From positions 460,726-524,725 of the forward strand of contig PEDN01001361.1 in NCBI GenBank assembly GCA_003864495.1: a stretch of 64,000 nucleotides of DNA. Reading direction: 5' to 3'. Below are positions 13,501 to 27,329 of the stretch, piece by piece (position 1 is the first letter of the stretch; the number at the start of each line of letters is the position of its first letter). Below the pieces are notes generated by a model. That model searched no databases, had not been told where the DNA came from, and saw only the letters and a list, made by a program, of their open reading frames with translations. The position numbers and the translations under genes were made by a program. This stretch comes from Nemopilema nomurai (lineage: Eukaryota > Cnidaria > Scyphozoa > Rhizostomeae > Rhizostomatidae).

Positions 13501-16500
13501 CAGTTTGAGGGTGGACTTAGAATTATTGTCTTAGAATAGAATTATTGTCTAGTAAACTGTTGGCCAGCAGCCTTGGCGAACGCTACTATGATGGATACCC
13601 GTTCTGTAAAATTTTGTACAATGTTTAGTGCAAAGAGCGAGGCCACGAAAGCTGATTAAGGACCATATCCATTTTGACTTTGGTTTGCGTTGCGCACTTC
13701 TTTCATCTAGCAAACATTTATATTTTCAGAGTTGGCCCCCTAATTTCACTGTTCCTTACGGCAATAGCTTGTGGTAATATCAAACCATGCCTAGCTGCCT
13801 TTGGAGGAGATCAGTTCGACAAAAAAGAGGTATGCATTTAGAATGAAAAAGTGACGAGCTCGTCCCAAAATGATGATAGACGTAGTTTCAGGTTGGTAGA
13901 GAAAGGTCATTGATCGAGGTAAAGAGGGAAGTTTATCTGTGTTGTGTTTCCACATGGTTTTATGACCTAACCAAGTTAGAATAACTCGGTTTTAAGAAAC
14001 GCAAGTTAATCAAAATCATTGGTGCACCGATTTAAGGTTTCACAAAGGCCCCTAATTCTTTTCGGTTGTTCCGGGCTGTCTGTCCGAATGGCAAGTTTAT
14101 ACCGGTCTCTACCTGGTCATTTGATTAAGATTGCACATGTGATCTCAAGAATGAATTTACATTTATATTTTGATTGATTCTTGCACAATCACATTATTTG
14201 ATGTGGCAGGGATTTACTTAATCACGAATTAACAACTGCCCTGTAGTTTACTTAGGATTGTGCTGATTACTTGACTCGTTGCAAGCTGTTAAAGTTTGCA
14301 TGTTTACAAGCTAGACAAATAAACGCGTCGAAACGGACGCATTTCCCAAGTAGCTGATGGTTCTTCGAAGCCTCAAGTTTCGAAGACGTTACAAGAAACC
14401 ATCAAGTTCGTTTAGATAAAAGCCACGTGATACAGAACTTGCGTCAACGTTTTAGGGACTCCAGTAATAATGAGCTCAAATCATAGTCTTTACCAGAAGC
14501 AGTTCCTTGACTTTCTATATATGATATAACTCTTCCAACCTATCAAAAAATGTTCGAACTTCTTTCGAATAAGTTCACAAATTCGAAAAGCCTTTTAAAT
14601 AACAAACGCTTATATACGTGCCGAAGAGGAGAAATACAGGAGTCTGAAGATTGTGTTGAAATGTTAAACTTTGTAGCCCAAGTTATTAAATACCTTCTTA
14701 AAACAACCTAATCCTCCCAGAAATGAGATCTGTAGCAGAATCGCAAAATTGGTAATACGCCACCAAAAGTAATATAATATATAAATTATTTGAATGAATT
14801 TAAAATTTATGAAAATGAACTAAAACTGAATAGATCTATAAACTGCGTACATCGCTTCATTAAACTATGTGAAATATGGGACTGTCTTCGATTAGCCATT
14901 CTTTTTCTAAGTAACTGAACAAAATAATAAAATCTGTTCAAAACTGAAAAGGGAATTTCCAACAATTACCAAATTTAGAAAAGTCTGTTGATTTTTAAGC
15001 TTTTAGAGATTGAAGGATGAAATCACCTTGAAAGATGATAAAGGACACTGATGAACGAATGAACACCTTTTCCATTACTCGTCCTCTCTGCCTGTGGCTT
15101 AATGTTATGATTGGTGTTATCGCGGAAATGTTTACCTTACGTCCTGTCTGGAACTCGGCTCATAGTCCAGGGCCTTTATACCGGAACAATAGTGCTCACA
15201 GTGCCTCTTTGTTATTTTTTCCAGACAACGCTTATTGGCAAATTCTTCTCCATGTTCTACATGGCAGTCAATGTCGGTGCTACCTTCACCATGATATTTA
15301 TTCCAATGATTCGGAGTCAGTATCTATTTCAATATGCTTTTCCATCTAAATATTGATATTACTTATTTCTAAATATTGACGTTACTGTTTTTGTAGTAAC
15401 AGCTTTGAAAAAGATATTGATGATAAAATATAACATTTATAATCCTGATATTTTGATATTTGTTTTGACAGTTTTGTTATCATGTACGTTTGTATGACCT
15501 ACTGACCAGGTAGTCTCTTCCTGCAATACTCCATATGTGTTTTTGATTCCTGATAATATTTTGACATCCTTTATAGCTGACGTTAAGTGTTATGGTGGAG
15601 ACTGTTATCCAGCCGCCTTTGGTGTCCCAACTGCCTTCATGGTCATTGCAACAGGTAACCAAGCTTCACGTTCAAGCTAACCATGGTGTAAATGCATTGA
15701 TGTCTTGCAAGCCTCTCTAGCCTTCCCTATGCTAGGAAGAGAAACTAATTGCTACTCTCCTGTCGGCGTAGGTGAATAGGGATTATAATTCAGACAACTT
15801 CCCAACGAATGCGTTGATTTGGTCGTTGCTATGACATGGTTACCCTTGATCAATGAATGAATGAATCAATCAAGCAATCAGTCAATCAATCAATTAATCA
15901 ATCATTCAATCAATCAATGAATGAATCAATCAATCATTTAATCATTTAATCAATAAATCAGTAAATCAATTAAGCGGTCAAACTATTTATTTGTCAAAAT
16001 ATTTGGCTTGCGACGCAATGTGATCAACAATCTGCTAAATTTCTCTTTCGTTTATTTGGCAAAAAAGTCAAATATGATCACCACGATAGGTCATTGGAAA
16101 AAAGTTACACGCTTTTTATAAGAATAAAATCTTTAAGAATACTGAGGCTCATAATTGCTAAAATTTGGGAATAATTTAAGAATAATGCCCGGCTCCACCT
16201 TCATAGAGACTTGAGTTTTTCCTTTATCTGAGTTTTCTCTCAGAGTAAAACAACTGCCACTTTGACGCTATATATCCGCGTTGTGAATATGAAAAGTTAT
16301 AAACATTTTCGATTTTTGTATCAAATTTGTTGTTTTGCTTGTTCTTGTTGAAATTTATGATGACGCAACACGTCAGAAAAGATTCAATACTTTCTTTGAC
16401 ATCAGGCGAATTTACACCTTGTGTTGGGCAATAATAGTTTGAGAATAATCTTAGGCTCAAAATTTAAAATTTTTGAGAATATTGAGGGAGAGCATACCAT

Positions 16501-19500
16501 TCTATATTAAAATTTATGTACTTGCACATCATTATTTTTTCCTAATTCCAGTGTCTTTCCTTGCCGCGACAAACTGGTACGTGAAGAAGCAACCGGAAGG
16601 CAATATGATGGTTCGCGTCATCGGAATAATCTGGGTTAGTGTTTGTGCTTTATGTAGCTGCTGTGGGTCTTTTTTGGTATAAAGTTGTTTTTACGACCAA
16701 GGACATACCATTGATATTAAAAAGTTAACGTCCAAATTCTGCATTTTGTAGCAACCCGCATTACTTATAGCTTTTCTGCACTTTCAGCATGGTATCCGAC
16801 AAGGATTTGAGAATCGCAGCAAAGGAATAAAATACGATCACTGGCTTGATCACGCGCAAGACAGTTATACGGTGAGCCACGAAATCAATGATTGTAGTTT
16901 AGATGTGTACTGAATATTACATGCTCGCCGATTCATAGAATATGAGGCGAGAACATAAATCTAGCAAACTAGTTCTTGTAACAAATAATCAATGATCAAT
17001 GTATGAAGACGGAATTAGGCAGTCAAGGAACAAAAGCAAAGGTGTTATGCTGCTCACCGACTGCATGTTATTTTTAAGTGCTGCCTTAAAATTTTTGCAG
17101 GATTTTGAATCAATTGTTCTCGAATAATCAAACATGTATTTCGAATTGGTTTATTTCGGTAAAAAAGTTCATGTCTGTGAAAAGACGAGTTTGGCTTTGC
17201 AGCTACAGGAGTACAATAGTAATCGTGCAACTCTCTTCAATGGTTTTTTAGATGCACGAAATTAATGACGTGAAATCATTATTGAAAGTACTCAAGATGT
17301 ACATCCCACTTCCAGTATTTTGGGCCTTGTTCCACCAACAGGTATGACGTCATTTATAGTACTTTTTAGGATTGACTTTTCAAGTTGTGTCGTCTCTAAA
17401 GTTAATGGTCAAAAATTTTGGTCAGTGCTGTTTTTAAAGACACGAATTTTCTTTCGCACCACTAAACTTTAAGATTCAGAATATAGTGTTATCTTCCTCA
17501 TTTGACTCTTAAACTATTGTTGAATATCATACTGTTTATTAAATGGGTATTTACAGTATACAATTTTGATTTTCCAGCATTTTGATATTACACTATTTTT
17601 TAGAGGAATTCCATCTGCTAATGTTGATTTAACTATCTTGCTTGGTGATAGCTTGATGAGAATGCTGCTTTTGTTTCATGCGAGTCTCTGCAATAAGAGA
17701 CATTTTTGGTTCTATAGTTTGAGTATGAAACGCATCTATCTGTCTTATTCCCATTTGATTTTTTTAACGCGAATGTCTTCCTCCAAAGGGATCAAGTTGG
17801 ACTCTCCAAGCAGAGCAGATGGATGGGGATTTGGTATTGACTAAACTCATAAATCTCAAATTTTACCAATGAGAAGTGTTACGGTTAACCCATAACAAGA
17901 ATGGCTTAAATTTAAGTTTGATATTGCCCCGAGAAACCCTCTTGCCAATAAACAAGACAAATATTGAACAACGGTATTGTACCCATGAAGCTTGAGATTT
18001 GGTGTCGAACCCCAGAGGAGTTTAACTGACCTTCAACTATTCTCTCGTAAACATTTCAAAATCGTATGAGTGTTTACACATGTTTTGGTAGAGCCTACGA
18101 ACTGATGTATTCACCGCTATTTCCAGGCTGAACATTTCTTGACTTGAAATGTACTATTTTGTATCCAACTTTTTTAATTTAGGGATCCGTGGGAACACTG
18201 AGGTCAGATCAAATCCAGGTAATAAGAATTCATAAAAAATATTTAATAATTATTAATCGCATTGGTTAATTGTATTAGTGGCCTTCGTTTTGATTATCTA
18301 GAGATCAAATATTTGTAGTAATTTACTGAGTTTGTAGCATTTGCTGACTGCTAAGAGGTGTTCAAAAGTATCGAGTGGATTTGCAAAGGTACAAATTGCT
18401 TGTGCAGATGAAGCTGTTTCCTGTGTTTTCGTGTTCTCAATGTAGAAAAAGATTTTATCACAAAAACTTATAAGTTTTGTTATAAATCCTTTAGTTCTTC
18501 AATCCGGTGCTGGTGTTGATCCTGATTCCGTTCTTTGATGGAATCGTCTACCCCATCTTCGAAAGATGCCGCTGTGGTTTGACGTATGTTGTTGCTGTTG
18601 TTTTGATTGTTTTTAGTTCTGTTAGGTCTATTTTCTACTGACCCCTCTAATTTGGTACATGGCTACGGGAAAGGGAATGTTGGTTTTCTTAAAATTGTTG
18701 TAAATTGAAAGTACATTAGGCATATATAAACTTAAAAATATAAAAACATTAATGGCTAGACTATGTTTTCTCGTTTTGCTAGTAAGAAATATTTGATTGC
18801 CGCATTAATGTTTCTTATAGATAAATTACAGGGTACTTTTTTAAATTCTTATATTATTATATTCTTACCTTATGACAATTTAGTATAATTGTTAGTGTCT
18901 CAAAGCTACGTGTTCATGTCTCAGTGCATATGCAAAGTGCAGGTTCTTGACATAAATGCATAATTCTCACTATGCAATAACACTTATGCATGCCTCGATG
19001 AATAACTTTGCATTTGCATCTCTTATTCTTTCTACCAATGCGTCTACTCCAGGCCTTTGAAGAAGATGACTGGAGGACTGATTTTGACTGCACTTGCTTT
19101 CGCAGTCTGTGGCTTTGTTCAAATAAAAATTCAGGTTCGTTTCAAATGTCATGGGTCTAACGCATACAGCTTGATGTGGCCGGTTAAGTTCAGAACCGTT
19201 GTCAAAGTCGTTATAGGGGTCCTACAGGGTTCTAGGTCTCTTTTACAAAGTACCCTTTTTTGAGTAGCTATTGGGGACAAGTCTAAGTTGTGGAAACTCG
19301 ATAATTTTTGAGCATGCGGGCAAAGGCAGCTATCGAAGCACTTGGCGTAATGATAATTTTGTGCGGGGATTTCCCATTTTCTTCAAATTTCCAGTCATCC
19401 TGCTCATGTCTTTTTTCTCTTTGGGACTAAATTTTTCCATAGCGAGCAACCCTTTATTTTTAACGTGAATTTTGAATATTAAAGGTAGTTGCGAATCTTA

Positions 19501-22500
19501 AAATCTTGCTTGGCTTGGTTGTAGACTGTCGGCTCACCTCCATCCGCGCCATCTGCAGGCCAAACCAGTGTCCAGTTCATCAATGCCGCCCCTTGCTCCA
19601 AGGTCACCATTGAACCAGATTCATTTTTCAAGATCGATCTTGCTTACGCACAGGTAAAGTCAGCGACATCAAATTAGCCACATTCTTCACAATATCGTCA
19701 AGCTAGTGAATATAAGTCCACAACCCTTTTTCTATAAGGTCATTGTTGTCCCCAAAATATTATCATTTTAGATTAATAATAATTTCTTTCATTATTCGTT
19801 ACTATATGACTTTAATGTAAGTTCAAGCTACAAAAGCTTAAGTATGATTAGTCTGAAAATTGTTTTCATTTTTCTTGATATTATCTTCCTCCGTTTTCTC
19901 AATGAACTTGTCACTACTTCTTTGCTCAATCATTGTTTATAAGTTTCTTTTTCTATTTAATTACTTATTTTGAAGTTTCTTTTCTAAATATTCTATTTCA
20001 TTTATGACCCATTTTTGCTACTAAAGAATAATTTATTACTGACACCGAATTTAGCCAGTCCATAAATAAGTGAAACTTATTCATCTGACAAATTATTGTT
20101 CTATTCTGTAGCATCTCCACGAGCATCTCTCTAGATTGATTCCTCCTTCCAAGTTTAAATATGATTAGAATCATTGATATCACAAAACGTTGAGGCCTTT
20201 ACGTAGGTTGGTTTTGCTCCATTAATCTATTGACATGATCGTGGCTGCTGCATTTCAGAGATCCAGTTTCCTTAGCGGAGAGGCAGGAGCAGAAAAAATT
20301 TTTCAGATAAAGATGGAGGGCTGCAGTCAACTTGCTCAGCAGAGTATCAACGGGACTTTCAGTACGAAGTTCAACAGTACATACCAGACTGTAATTCTCA
20401 ACACAAATGGAGGGTCAGTGGTTGCCACGAGGGTGGGTTGAAGCTTAATTTGCAAAATAATTCACGTTAGTTATAGCTATTGCCACTTAGGAAATATGAT
20501 AATCCAGTTTCAAAAAGCCCTGTTCACTGTAGCTTATGTGAAGGAGCGTCAAAAAGTGTGACCCAGTTTCCTCTACGAAGGATGCTGAAGCAAATGCATC
20601 TTGTTTTGTGAAGCGATACGTTAACTTCAAACATTTGAAATTGGTTGAATGAGGTATGTATGCAAGACTAACTTGAATTTAACTTTGCATTAACCGGGGG
20701 TAGGCGTAATGAGAGCAAGCTATATCTAAGTCCCTCTGCAAGCTTAAAATCGCATTTTGAAATGGTTTCGTCTATTCTAGATGGATCGCGATTTTGGAAA
20801 GGCTGACATAAAAACTGCAAATAGTCGTCTGAGGTAGGTTATAACCAGTTCGCAGTGGAAAAAAGTTACGAACTGCATTAATTGCTGCCATAATATTCAG
20901 CTTGCCATTCTGCTCAAACCACGGAACTGCTCTGATATCTCCATGCCAATCTCTTGAATGACTTACTGGATTTGTTTGCTCTAAGTTTTGAAACCAGACA
21001 GCGATTTCCAAATTCGTTCTGGGCTTTCTTAGAAGTATAGGCATGAGCGTACTTTTCTCGAGCCTTTTTAGAGCCCCTAGACTCCCAAAATATTTTCATT
21101 GTAATTGAAGTGTGCCCCAAACTCTTATTCTATACTATTTATTTGCTTTTTTCAGGGTGTATAGTTGTGGTAACAAGTAAAAATCTTTTGCAAGACATGA
21201 ATCTTGCACTTTACTCGATCCTTTTGAAAAGTTCCTTTATTCACGAAAAGCCAGTATGTGATGTAAAACCTTTTTTCATAGAATTCTTTACAGCCCAGTC
21301 AGTAGCAATAAAACACTGACCTTGAAGCTTGAGCACGTAATAGAGGACAAGAAGAACAAGGACTATCGCGTAGGCGCGCAAAAAGAGACCACAGATTACG
21401 AGGTCCTCGCCGACGAGTACGTAGCACATAAATTTTTTGGTATTTGAAGATCGACTCGTTATTTGACAGTACTGCAAACCGTCTTGCTCTTTTCACTTTT
21501 GCCTTGTAAGGAGCAGTTTAGAGAAACCAACATATAAAAAAATAAAAAAAAAACAATAGCATAAACAACAACAGCAAAAATTCTCATTTCATATCATTTC
21601 AAAGCAAACACTTCATTCTATTTATCGATAATTCCAATAAGGCACACCGTTATTTGATAAAAAGGGTTAACTGGATTGGATCCGCAAAATCTTGGCATTA
21701 ATGCTTCAAGCCTAGCACTGATTGAAGAAGTAGTTCAATACTCGAATCGAATGATAGCTTCTAAAACTGGAACGCATCTTACTATTTGCATTTGTTTGCC
21801 CTTTAAATGACGTGTAATTTGCTGCTAAATATTTTGCTTGAAAAGCTTTTCATCCTTCTCTCCATAGGTACACGGCTTCTGCTACAGTTGATAACCAGAA
21901 AGTCCAGCTAAAGGTAGGCTCGCGGTTTATCTTTCTGTCTACAAATGTGGTCCACAGTTGTTTGCTGTTCATATGAATTGATCAAGCCATTCTGCGCAGA
22001 CTACTGTTGCCTTGGAGTTATTAAGCACTTGGGGGATAACGACGTACTGAATAGATGTATCTACAATTTTCTACCAAGGTGCATTTCTTTTTGACCTTCT
22101 TGTGCATTTCTACGCAAAATTGCTTTTGTTTGTAGTGCGGCATTGCCTTGATAAAAAGTCTTTGCCAATGCTCCGTGGCTAAATTGAGATATTCGAAAAT
22201 TGAGTCTCCCACTTAAAAAGGCAATCATAAACTGTTGCACTTAGGATTTGACGCGAAAAAGCTTTCTTGATGGTTTTATTCTAGTTGATCATAGCAATAC
22301 GCTTACCGTGACTCTAAAAGAATCGGAATAATATACGTAGTTGAATTGCCTTACCCGCTTTCACGTGTCTTCTATCATTATGCTGTTTTCTTAGAAGTAC
22401 TCGTGATGAATACCTCTTATTGAAGAACTTTCTACATTGCAGCTTAGCCAAAAGTACATGAAGCTGGGTACCTTTGGAGCGTATACAATGGTCATCTCTA

Positions 22501-25206
22501 GACAGCTGGACGCGAAAGATGACACCAAGGTAGCTATGCTCTTGTATTGATTGTATACTGTTTAGCTAGCCATTAGAGTTGGATAGCATAGAAGCTAAGC
22601 AGTGTTCAAACTCTTATCTTCAAAGAGTGTAACCTTCCATGTTTGATATTTCGAAAGAGAATCGACAATTCAACATGAAATCTTCGATGATGATATACAT
22701 TGCTATACATTTCTTCCTCATGCTACCACCCTTCTTTCAAACGAGGCGGATTGATATTGTCAAACTAGTCAGTTGTTTGCTCATTTTCTCATTTTCTTCT
22801 TCCTACTGCCTCTTCGTAAGTACGAAGTGATGCTTGATATTCTTCTTGTGCTGGTTAAAGGATATATATGAAAATATATGTAGTCCAATGGAACGGCAAT
22901 CGACGACCAAAAACTTTCAGCAAAGCATCAAAGACAGCGAAACAAAATCTCTAGCAATCTATAAAAACATAAACTAAAAATATGTTGTTGTTTTATTAAC
23001 AAATATATTATGAGTCCTTGCTCGTGTATTCTTGGTTAAAACAAAGAGCTTATGAAATTTCATTCTCTTTATCTTTACGAATGTCAAGTCATTGTAGTTT
23101 AGTGACAGGCATATCTCATCCTACAGTTACATGGACAGTTTTACGAAGATGTCAAAAGCACCTCAGTCCACCGTATCTGGCAATTGCCTCAGTATATTGT
23201 CATCACTGCCGGAGAAGTAATGTTTTCAGTCACTGGATTGGAGTTTGCCTATTCTCAGGTACGTCTGTTCCAGCAGTCTGTTATGACTTCTGTTAAACTA
23301 CGTATATTTCACCTGGCTTCGGTGAAATGCTGGGAAAGAGGTCAGACCTTATCACCTTCCAAACGCTTTCCGTTGTGACGGTTGTATCAGTAAAAATTAT
23401 GGTCACTTTACTTGGATTTTGAAAGGTGTAAATTTGGCATCATGTGTCATAGTTTCCTCAAGGCAAACCCGTGCCTGGCTTTGCTTTGGATTTGATAAAG
23501 ATTCTGTTTGGTGGAAGTTCATCGAAAAGCATTTGCGATACGAAAAGGAGCATAAATATGGGCTGGACCAAATGTGTCAAATCCAAAAGAATTTAATATC
23601 TAGACGATTTTACATCTAGATATAAAAGGATTCTCTCCATATAAAAGGCTCCAACTAGGTGAACCAAATGTGTCAAATCCAAGAGAATTCAATATCTAGA
23701 CGATTTTACATCTAGATTTAAAAGGATTCTCTCTTTATAAAAGGCTCCAACTAGGTGGACCAAATGTGTCAAATCCAAGAGAATTCAATATCTAGACGAT
23801 TTTACATCTAGATTTAAAAGGATTCTCTCCATATAAAAAGCTCCAACTAGGTGGACCAAATGTGTCAAATCCAAGAGAATTCAATATCTAGACGATTTTA
23901 CATCTAGATTTAAAAGGATTCTCTCCATATAAAAGGCTCCAACTAGGTGGACCAAATGTGTCAAATCCAAGAGAATTCAATATCTAGACGATTTTACATC
24001 TAGATTTAAAAGGATTCTCTCTTTATAAAAGGCTCCAACTAGGTGGACCAAATGTGTCAAATCCAAGAGAATTCAATATCTAGACGATTTTACATCTAGA
24101 TTTAAAAGGATTCTCTCCATATAAATGGCTCCAACTAGGTGGACCAAATGTGTCAAATCCAAGAGAATTCAATATCTAGACGATTTTACATCTAGATTTA
24201 AAAGGATTCTCTCCATATAAAAGGCTCCAACTAGGTGGAGTTAATGTGTCAAATCCAAGAGTATTCAATATCTAGACGATTTTACATCTAGATTTAAAAG
24301 GATTCTCTCTTTATAAAAGGCTCCAACTAGGTGGAGTTAATGTGTCAAATCCAAGAGAATTTAATATCTAGACGATTTTACATCTAGATTTAAAAGGATT
24401 CTCTCTTTATAAAAGGCTCCAACTAGGTGGAGTTAATGTGTCAAATCCAAGAGAATTCAATATCTAGACGATTTTACATCTAGATTTAAAAGGATTCTCT
24501 CTTTATAAAAGGCTCCAACTAGGTGGAGTTAATGTGCCAGAGCAAAGCACCACCGTGCATTATTATGTTAGTAATGCTTCGTTGTATGTCTACGTTCACA
24601 ATCATTCTTTTTGCCAGGATCATTTGTATCGTAATAAAATGAAACTTTTTTGGCTAAAAACGAATTTCTTTTCAGGCTCCCCATAGTATGAAATCCGTTC
24701 TGCAAGCATGTTGGTTGCTGACTGTCGCCTTTGGCGATCTGTTGGTGGTCATCTTCTCAGAAGCAAAGCCTGTCGATGGAGTTGTAAGTCATCGGTTGTG
24801 CTTGTAGTTAGGCTCCGTTATTGGCAGTCGCTGCGTTGAATAGAGATTCTAATGAACTCTTCAAACATTCGGAAGTCAAAACACAGTGCTAACACGAGAT
24901 GTTCTGTTAGCGCGCATCAATGCTTAAAAAGGAACATATGGATATAAGACAAAGTATTTAATTTTTGTTCGTTAAAAGATTGAGAAAAGCTGCATGATGA
25001 TTGAAAGCATATGGTTTTTTCAGGAAAAGGAGATGTTTCTCTATGGTGGATTCATGGGCATCGTGGCCATCATATTTGGTGTGATGTGTACCTTCTACAC
25101 ATACTCCGATTTTAGCGGCGTCGACGAAAAGGAAGAACAGCTTGATGACAAGGAAATCCTGGGCGAAACAGGAATGACCCCAAGCTCATCTACAACCACT
25201 TTGTAA
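10558..25206 (+). CDS. SLC15A1/2-like: Proton-coupled oligopeptide transporter (SLC15 / PTR2 family), multi-exon
   Basis: Plasma-membrane H+-coupled importer of di- and tripeptides. Coding exons read from the sequence: 10558-10593 (ATG 10579), 11010-11082, 12306-12447, 13316-13402, 13730-13829, 15225-15315, 15577-15654, 16552-16634, 16788-16871, 17252-17341, 17789-17833, 18183-18218, 18495-18583, 19053-19134, 19525-19653, 20259-20413, 21294-21416, 21868-21913, 22443-22529, 23127-23258, 24676-24783, 25024-25206. All introns are GT-AG and all phases match, giving 685 residues, near the usual PEPT length of about 700. Family marks in order: [10 protein letters not shown] (ExxERFxYY signature), AIYHAF with the TM2 His, [58 protein letters not shown], then a long extracellular loop (exons 19525-22529) with N-glycosylation sites NGT and NST, then [10 protein letters not shown] and the last helices. 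The C-terminal tail is acidic, then Ser/Thr-rich. The exon at 10558 is open upstream of ATG 10579, so the start could lie further 5'; ATG 11013 is a shorter alternative. Family membership is secure; a few splice sites (20413/21294) were chosen by phase. Confidence 0.93.
15850..15970. repeat. CAAT/GAAT microsatellite
   Basis: About 120 bases of imperfect tetranucleotide repeats (caat, gaat, caat with attt interruptions) lie in the transporter intron between exons 15577-15654 and 16552-16634. No coding role is visible. Confidence 0.9.
16106..16122 (+). repeat. Stray terminus of the MITE-like family
   Basis: Seventeen bases, tacacgctttttataag, are the exact reverse complement of the right end of the element at 32-410, within a transporter intron. 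The opposite end was not found nearby. Confidence 0.4.
23564..24539. repeat. Intronic 96-bp minisatellite, about 10 copies
   Basis: The phrase aatgtgtcaaatccaagaga recurs every 96 bases (23571, 23667, 23763, 23859, 23955, 24051, 24147, 24243, 24339, 24435; a degenerate start at 24531). Units are nearly identical; two short variants of the tail (ctccatataaaa or ctctttataaaa) are interspersed, and the last three units start ggagttaatg instead of ggaccaaatg. Each unit holds an imperfect inverted repeat, agagaat...atctaga, about 10 bases, then tctagat...attctct. The array lies between transporter exons 23127-23258 and 24676-24783 and must be spliced out. Confidence 0.95.
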
Positions 25207-27329
25207 AGTTCACTTCCTTCTGTTTAAGACCCATAGCTATAAAAGGACCCTGAAAACTGTTGTATTTGGTATTACTATGCTTTCTAATGCTTTGCTTTTG
25301 GCTATACCTATAGGAAAACACCTAATTGGCAGGAAATGCACGCGTCTTTCTCGCATGTGACACAAACACAACAGACGTGACTGTATCGGTCAGAAGTTTA
25401 ATGTGTTTCAGGCGCCCTTCCCTGAATTTAATTCAACATTCCATTATTAAATTGCCTTTTACGAAAGGATCGTTGAAATCATAGTTGTTTCTACCTTTAA
25501 AGACACAAGGCCAATCATCGTTGCTGCACGGCTAGGTATGAGGCTAGGTATGAGGCTTGGAAGACACTATAGCCTTGGTCAGTGATGCATTGTTACAGAT
25601 AATAAGATGATGCTTAGCTCGATTTGTGTCCGATCTTTTCTTCAGTTGTATATTATCTTCCTTGATTTTGATAAAAGCCCCTGATTCAAGCAATTGCAGG
25701 GCTGCTGTATTCATATTAAGAAAAGAAAGCGATTCAAACTTTTAGAAGAATCATCTGCTTCTTTTATCAGCATATTTTAGGCTTTTTTGATCCTTCAATT
25801 CAATTCACGTTACAAGATTCATTTTATGATTAAGGGTTAATAATTTTTAAATTATTTGGTATGAATAATTGCGATGAATCTATTACATAGAATCTTAGTA
25901 TAGGGTTTGCAAATGTGATGTTGTTATTTCTTGAAATATGATCAACATTGAGCGTGAGAAAATTCTCTTTTCACCCTCCGCTGGATAAGTAGCAATAATT
26001 TGTTGAAAATTCGATGCACACATCACTACGGATGAACAAACTGTACACTTTTTATATTGGCAATTTAAGGCGGCCTAAATGCCAAATGGGGATATTCTAA
26101 AAAGCTACTGGGACTGTCTTCTTTGATAATGTTGTCTGTCTCCGGAGTTTTAGAAACAATCCTTCCCTCCCCAATTTTTTCTAAAAGTCAATAATCAACG
26201 AGAATTAACGGACTGTCTACTCTTCTCAGTATGGCATTTTATTTGTGAGATTTTACTATTAGATTTTGTTAGATTTTATTTGTTAGCTAGCCCTCTTATA
26301 TTCAGTTTCGTGGCGCCGTGTCTGAAAATAGGTGACTAAAGTTATGTTCAGGCTAAATAGTACTGTTTTTATGCAATTGATTTGAAAAAATTTGCACCAC
26401 GTTTTTTCACCATTTTATCAGGAGTTTAATTCGGAAATTGTTATGTAACGCTTACACTCGTAACAGTTTTCTGGAAATTTTTGGCACCCCTTATATCAGT
26501 TGTCCCCCTTCAGATTTTCTCTGGAACCGACCCTCCCCGCGTGCGGCCTTGCAAGGTCCCTGCTGGGGTATTTCTTAAATCAAATTATCAATAATCCAAA
26601 GTTTGTTTGGAAATGGAAGGCATCTGTGACTCGCAATCAGACAAAAAATCAGATACCGGTTATGGTTGACTGCCCTGCAATGTGGGCGATTAATTGGCGC
26701 CATCTTTTCGCAGTGGCGGGAAATATCTAGTTCACATGCAGTTAACGTCGATATGCGAAGAATGTATATTGAATATTGAATATTATATAAACGAAGAATA
26801 TTGAGACGGGAAACGGTAGCCAAAGAATGAGATATGATGAATGGAAATATCAAAGAAACTTCTTGGTGTCGAGGACACAATGTCTACTGAATTCATAACC
26901 ATAGTATCGTGGCTTCATAGGTGCAAAGAATGGTAAAACGAAGGGCTGCTAAAATTGCAAAGGATCCTGAGGTATCAGAAGAGAATATTGAAGCACTCTG
27001 AAGCTCTCTAACACTGCAAAAAACTTGCAGCATCAACTGAAGCTGTTACTGTGAGTCTCCCGTTTTCGAACATGTTTTTACCCAGACAATACCATTAAGG
27101 AAAAAGCAATACATGATGTATAACCAAGAATCCATGCTTTTTAAATAGTTTGCTACAATATCCACAAAACTTTGGGTGAATGGAAATTCTTAGAAATTTT
27201 ATTTGAATTACTATTCAATACTCTTCTTCGTGCATGATTGTGTTTGCAATTTGCAACAGAGATGTACGGAAACAGCAATGCACTATCAATGTAGATTGTG
27301 TGTATTACCAAAATGTGTGTACTGGGGTC
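25207..27329. other. 3' flank of transporter and intergenic DNA
   Basis: AT-rich sequence after the transporter stop, with no gene seen. I found no unambiguous AATAAA close to the stop, so the 3' end of the mRNA is not placed. Confidence 0.5.

Noticed and set aside
17566..17844. 92-codon + ORF in the transporter region
   Set aside because: It overlaps the real 45-bp exon 17789-17833 in the wrong frame; the other frame gives the conserved [11 protein letters not shown].
23564..24539. CRISPR-like array
   Set aside because: The whole 96-bp unit repeats with no unique spacers, and it lies in a eukaryotic intron; it is a minisatellite.
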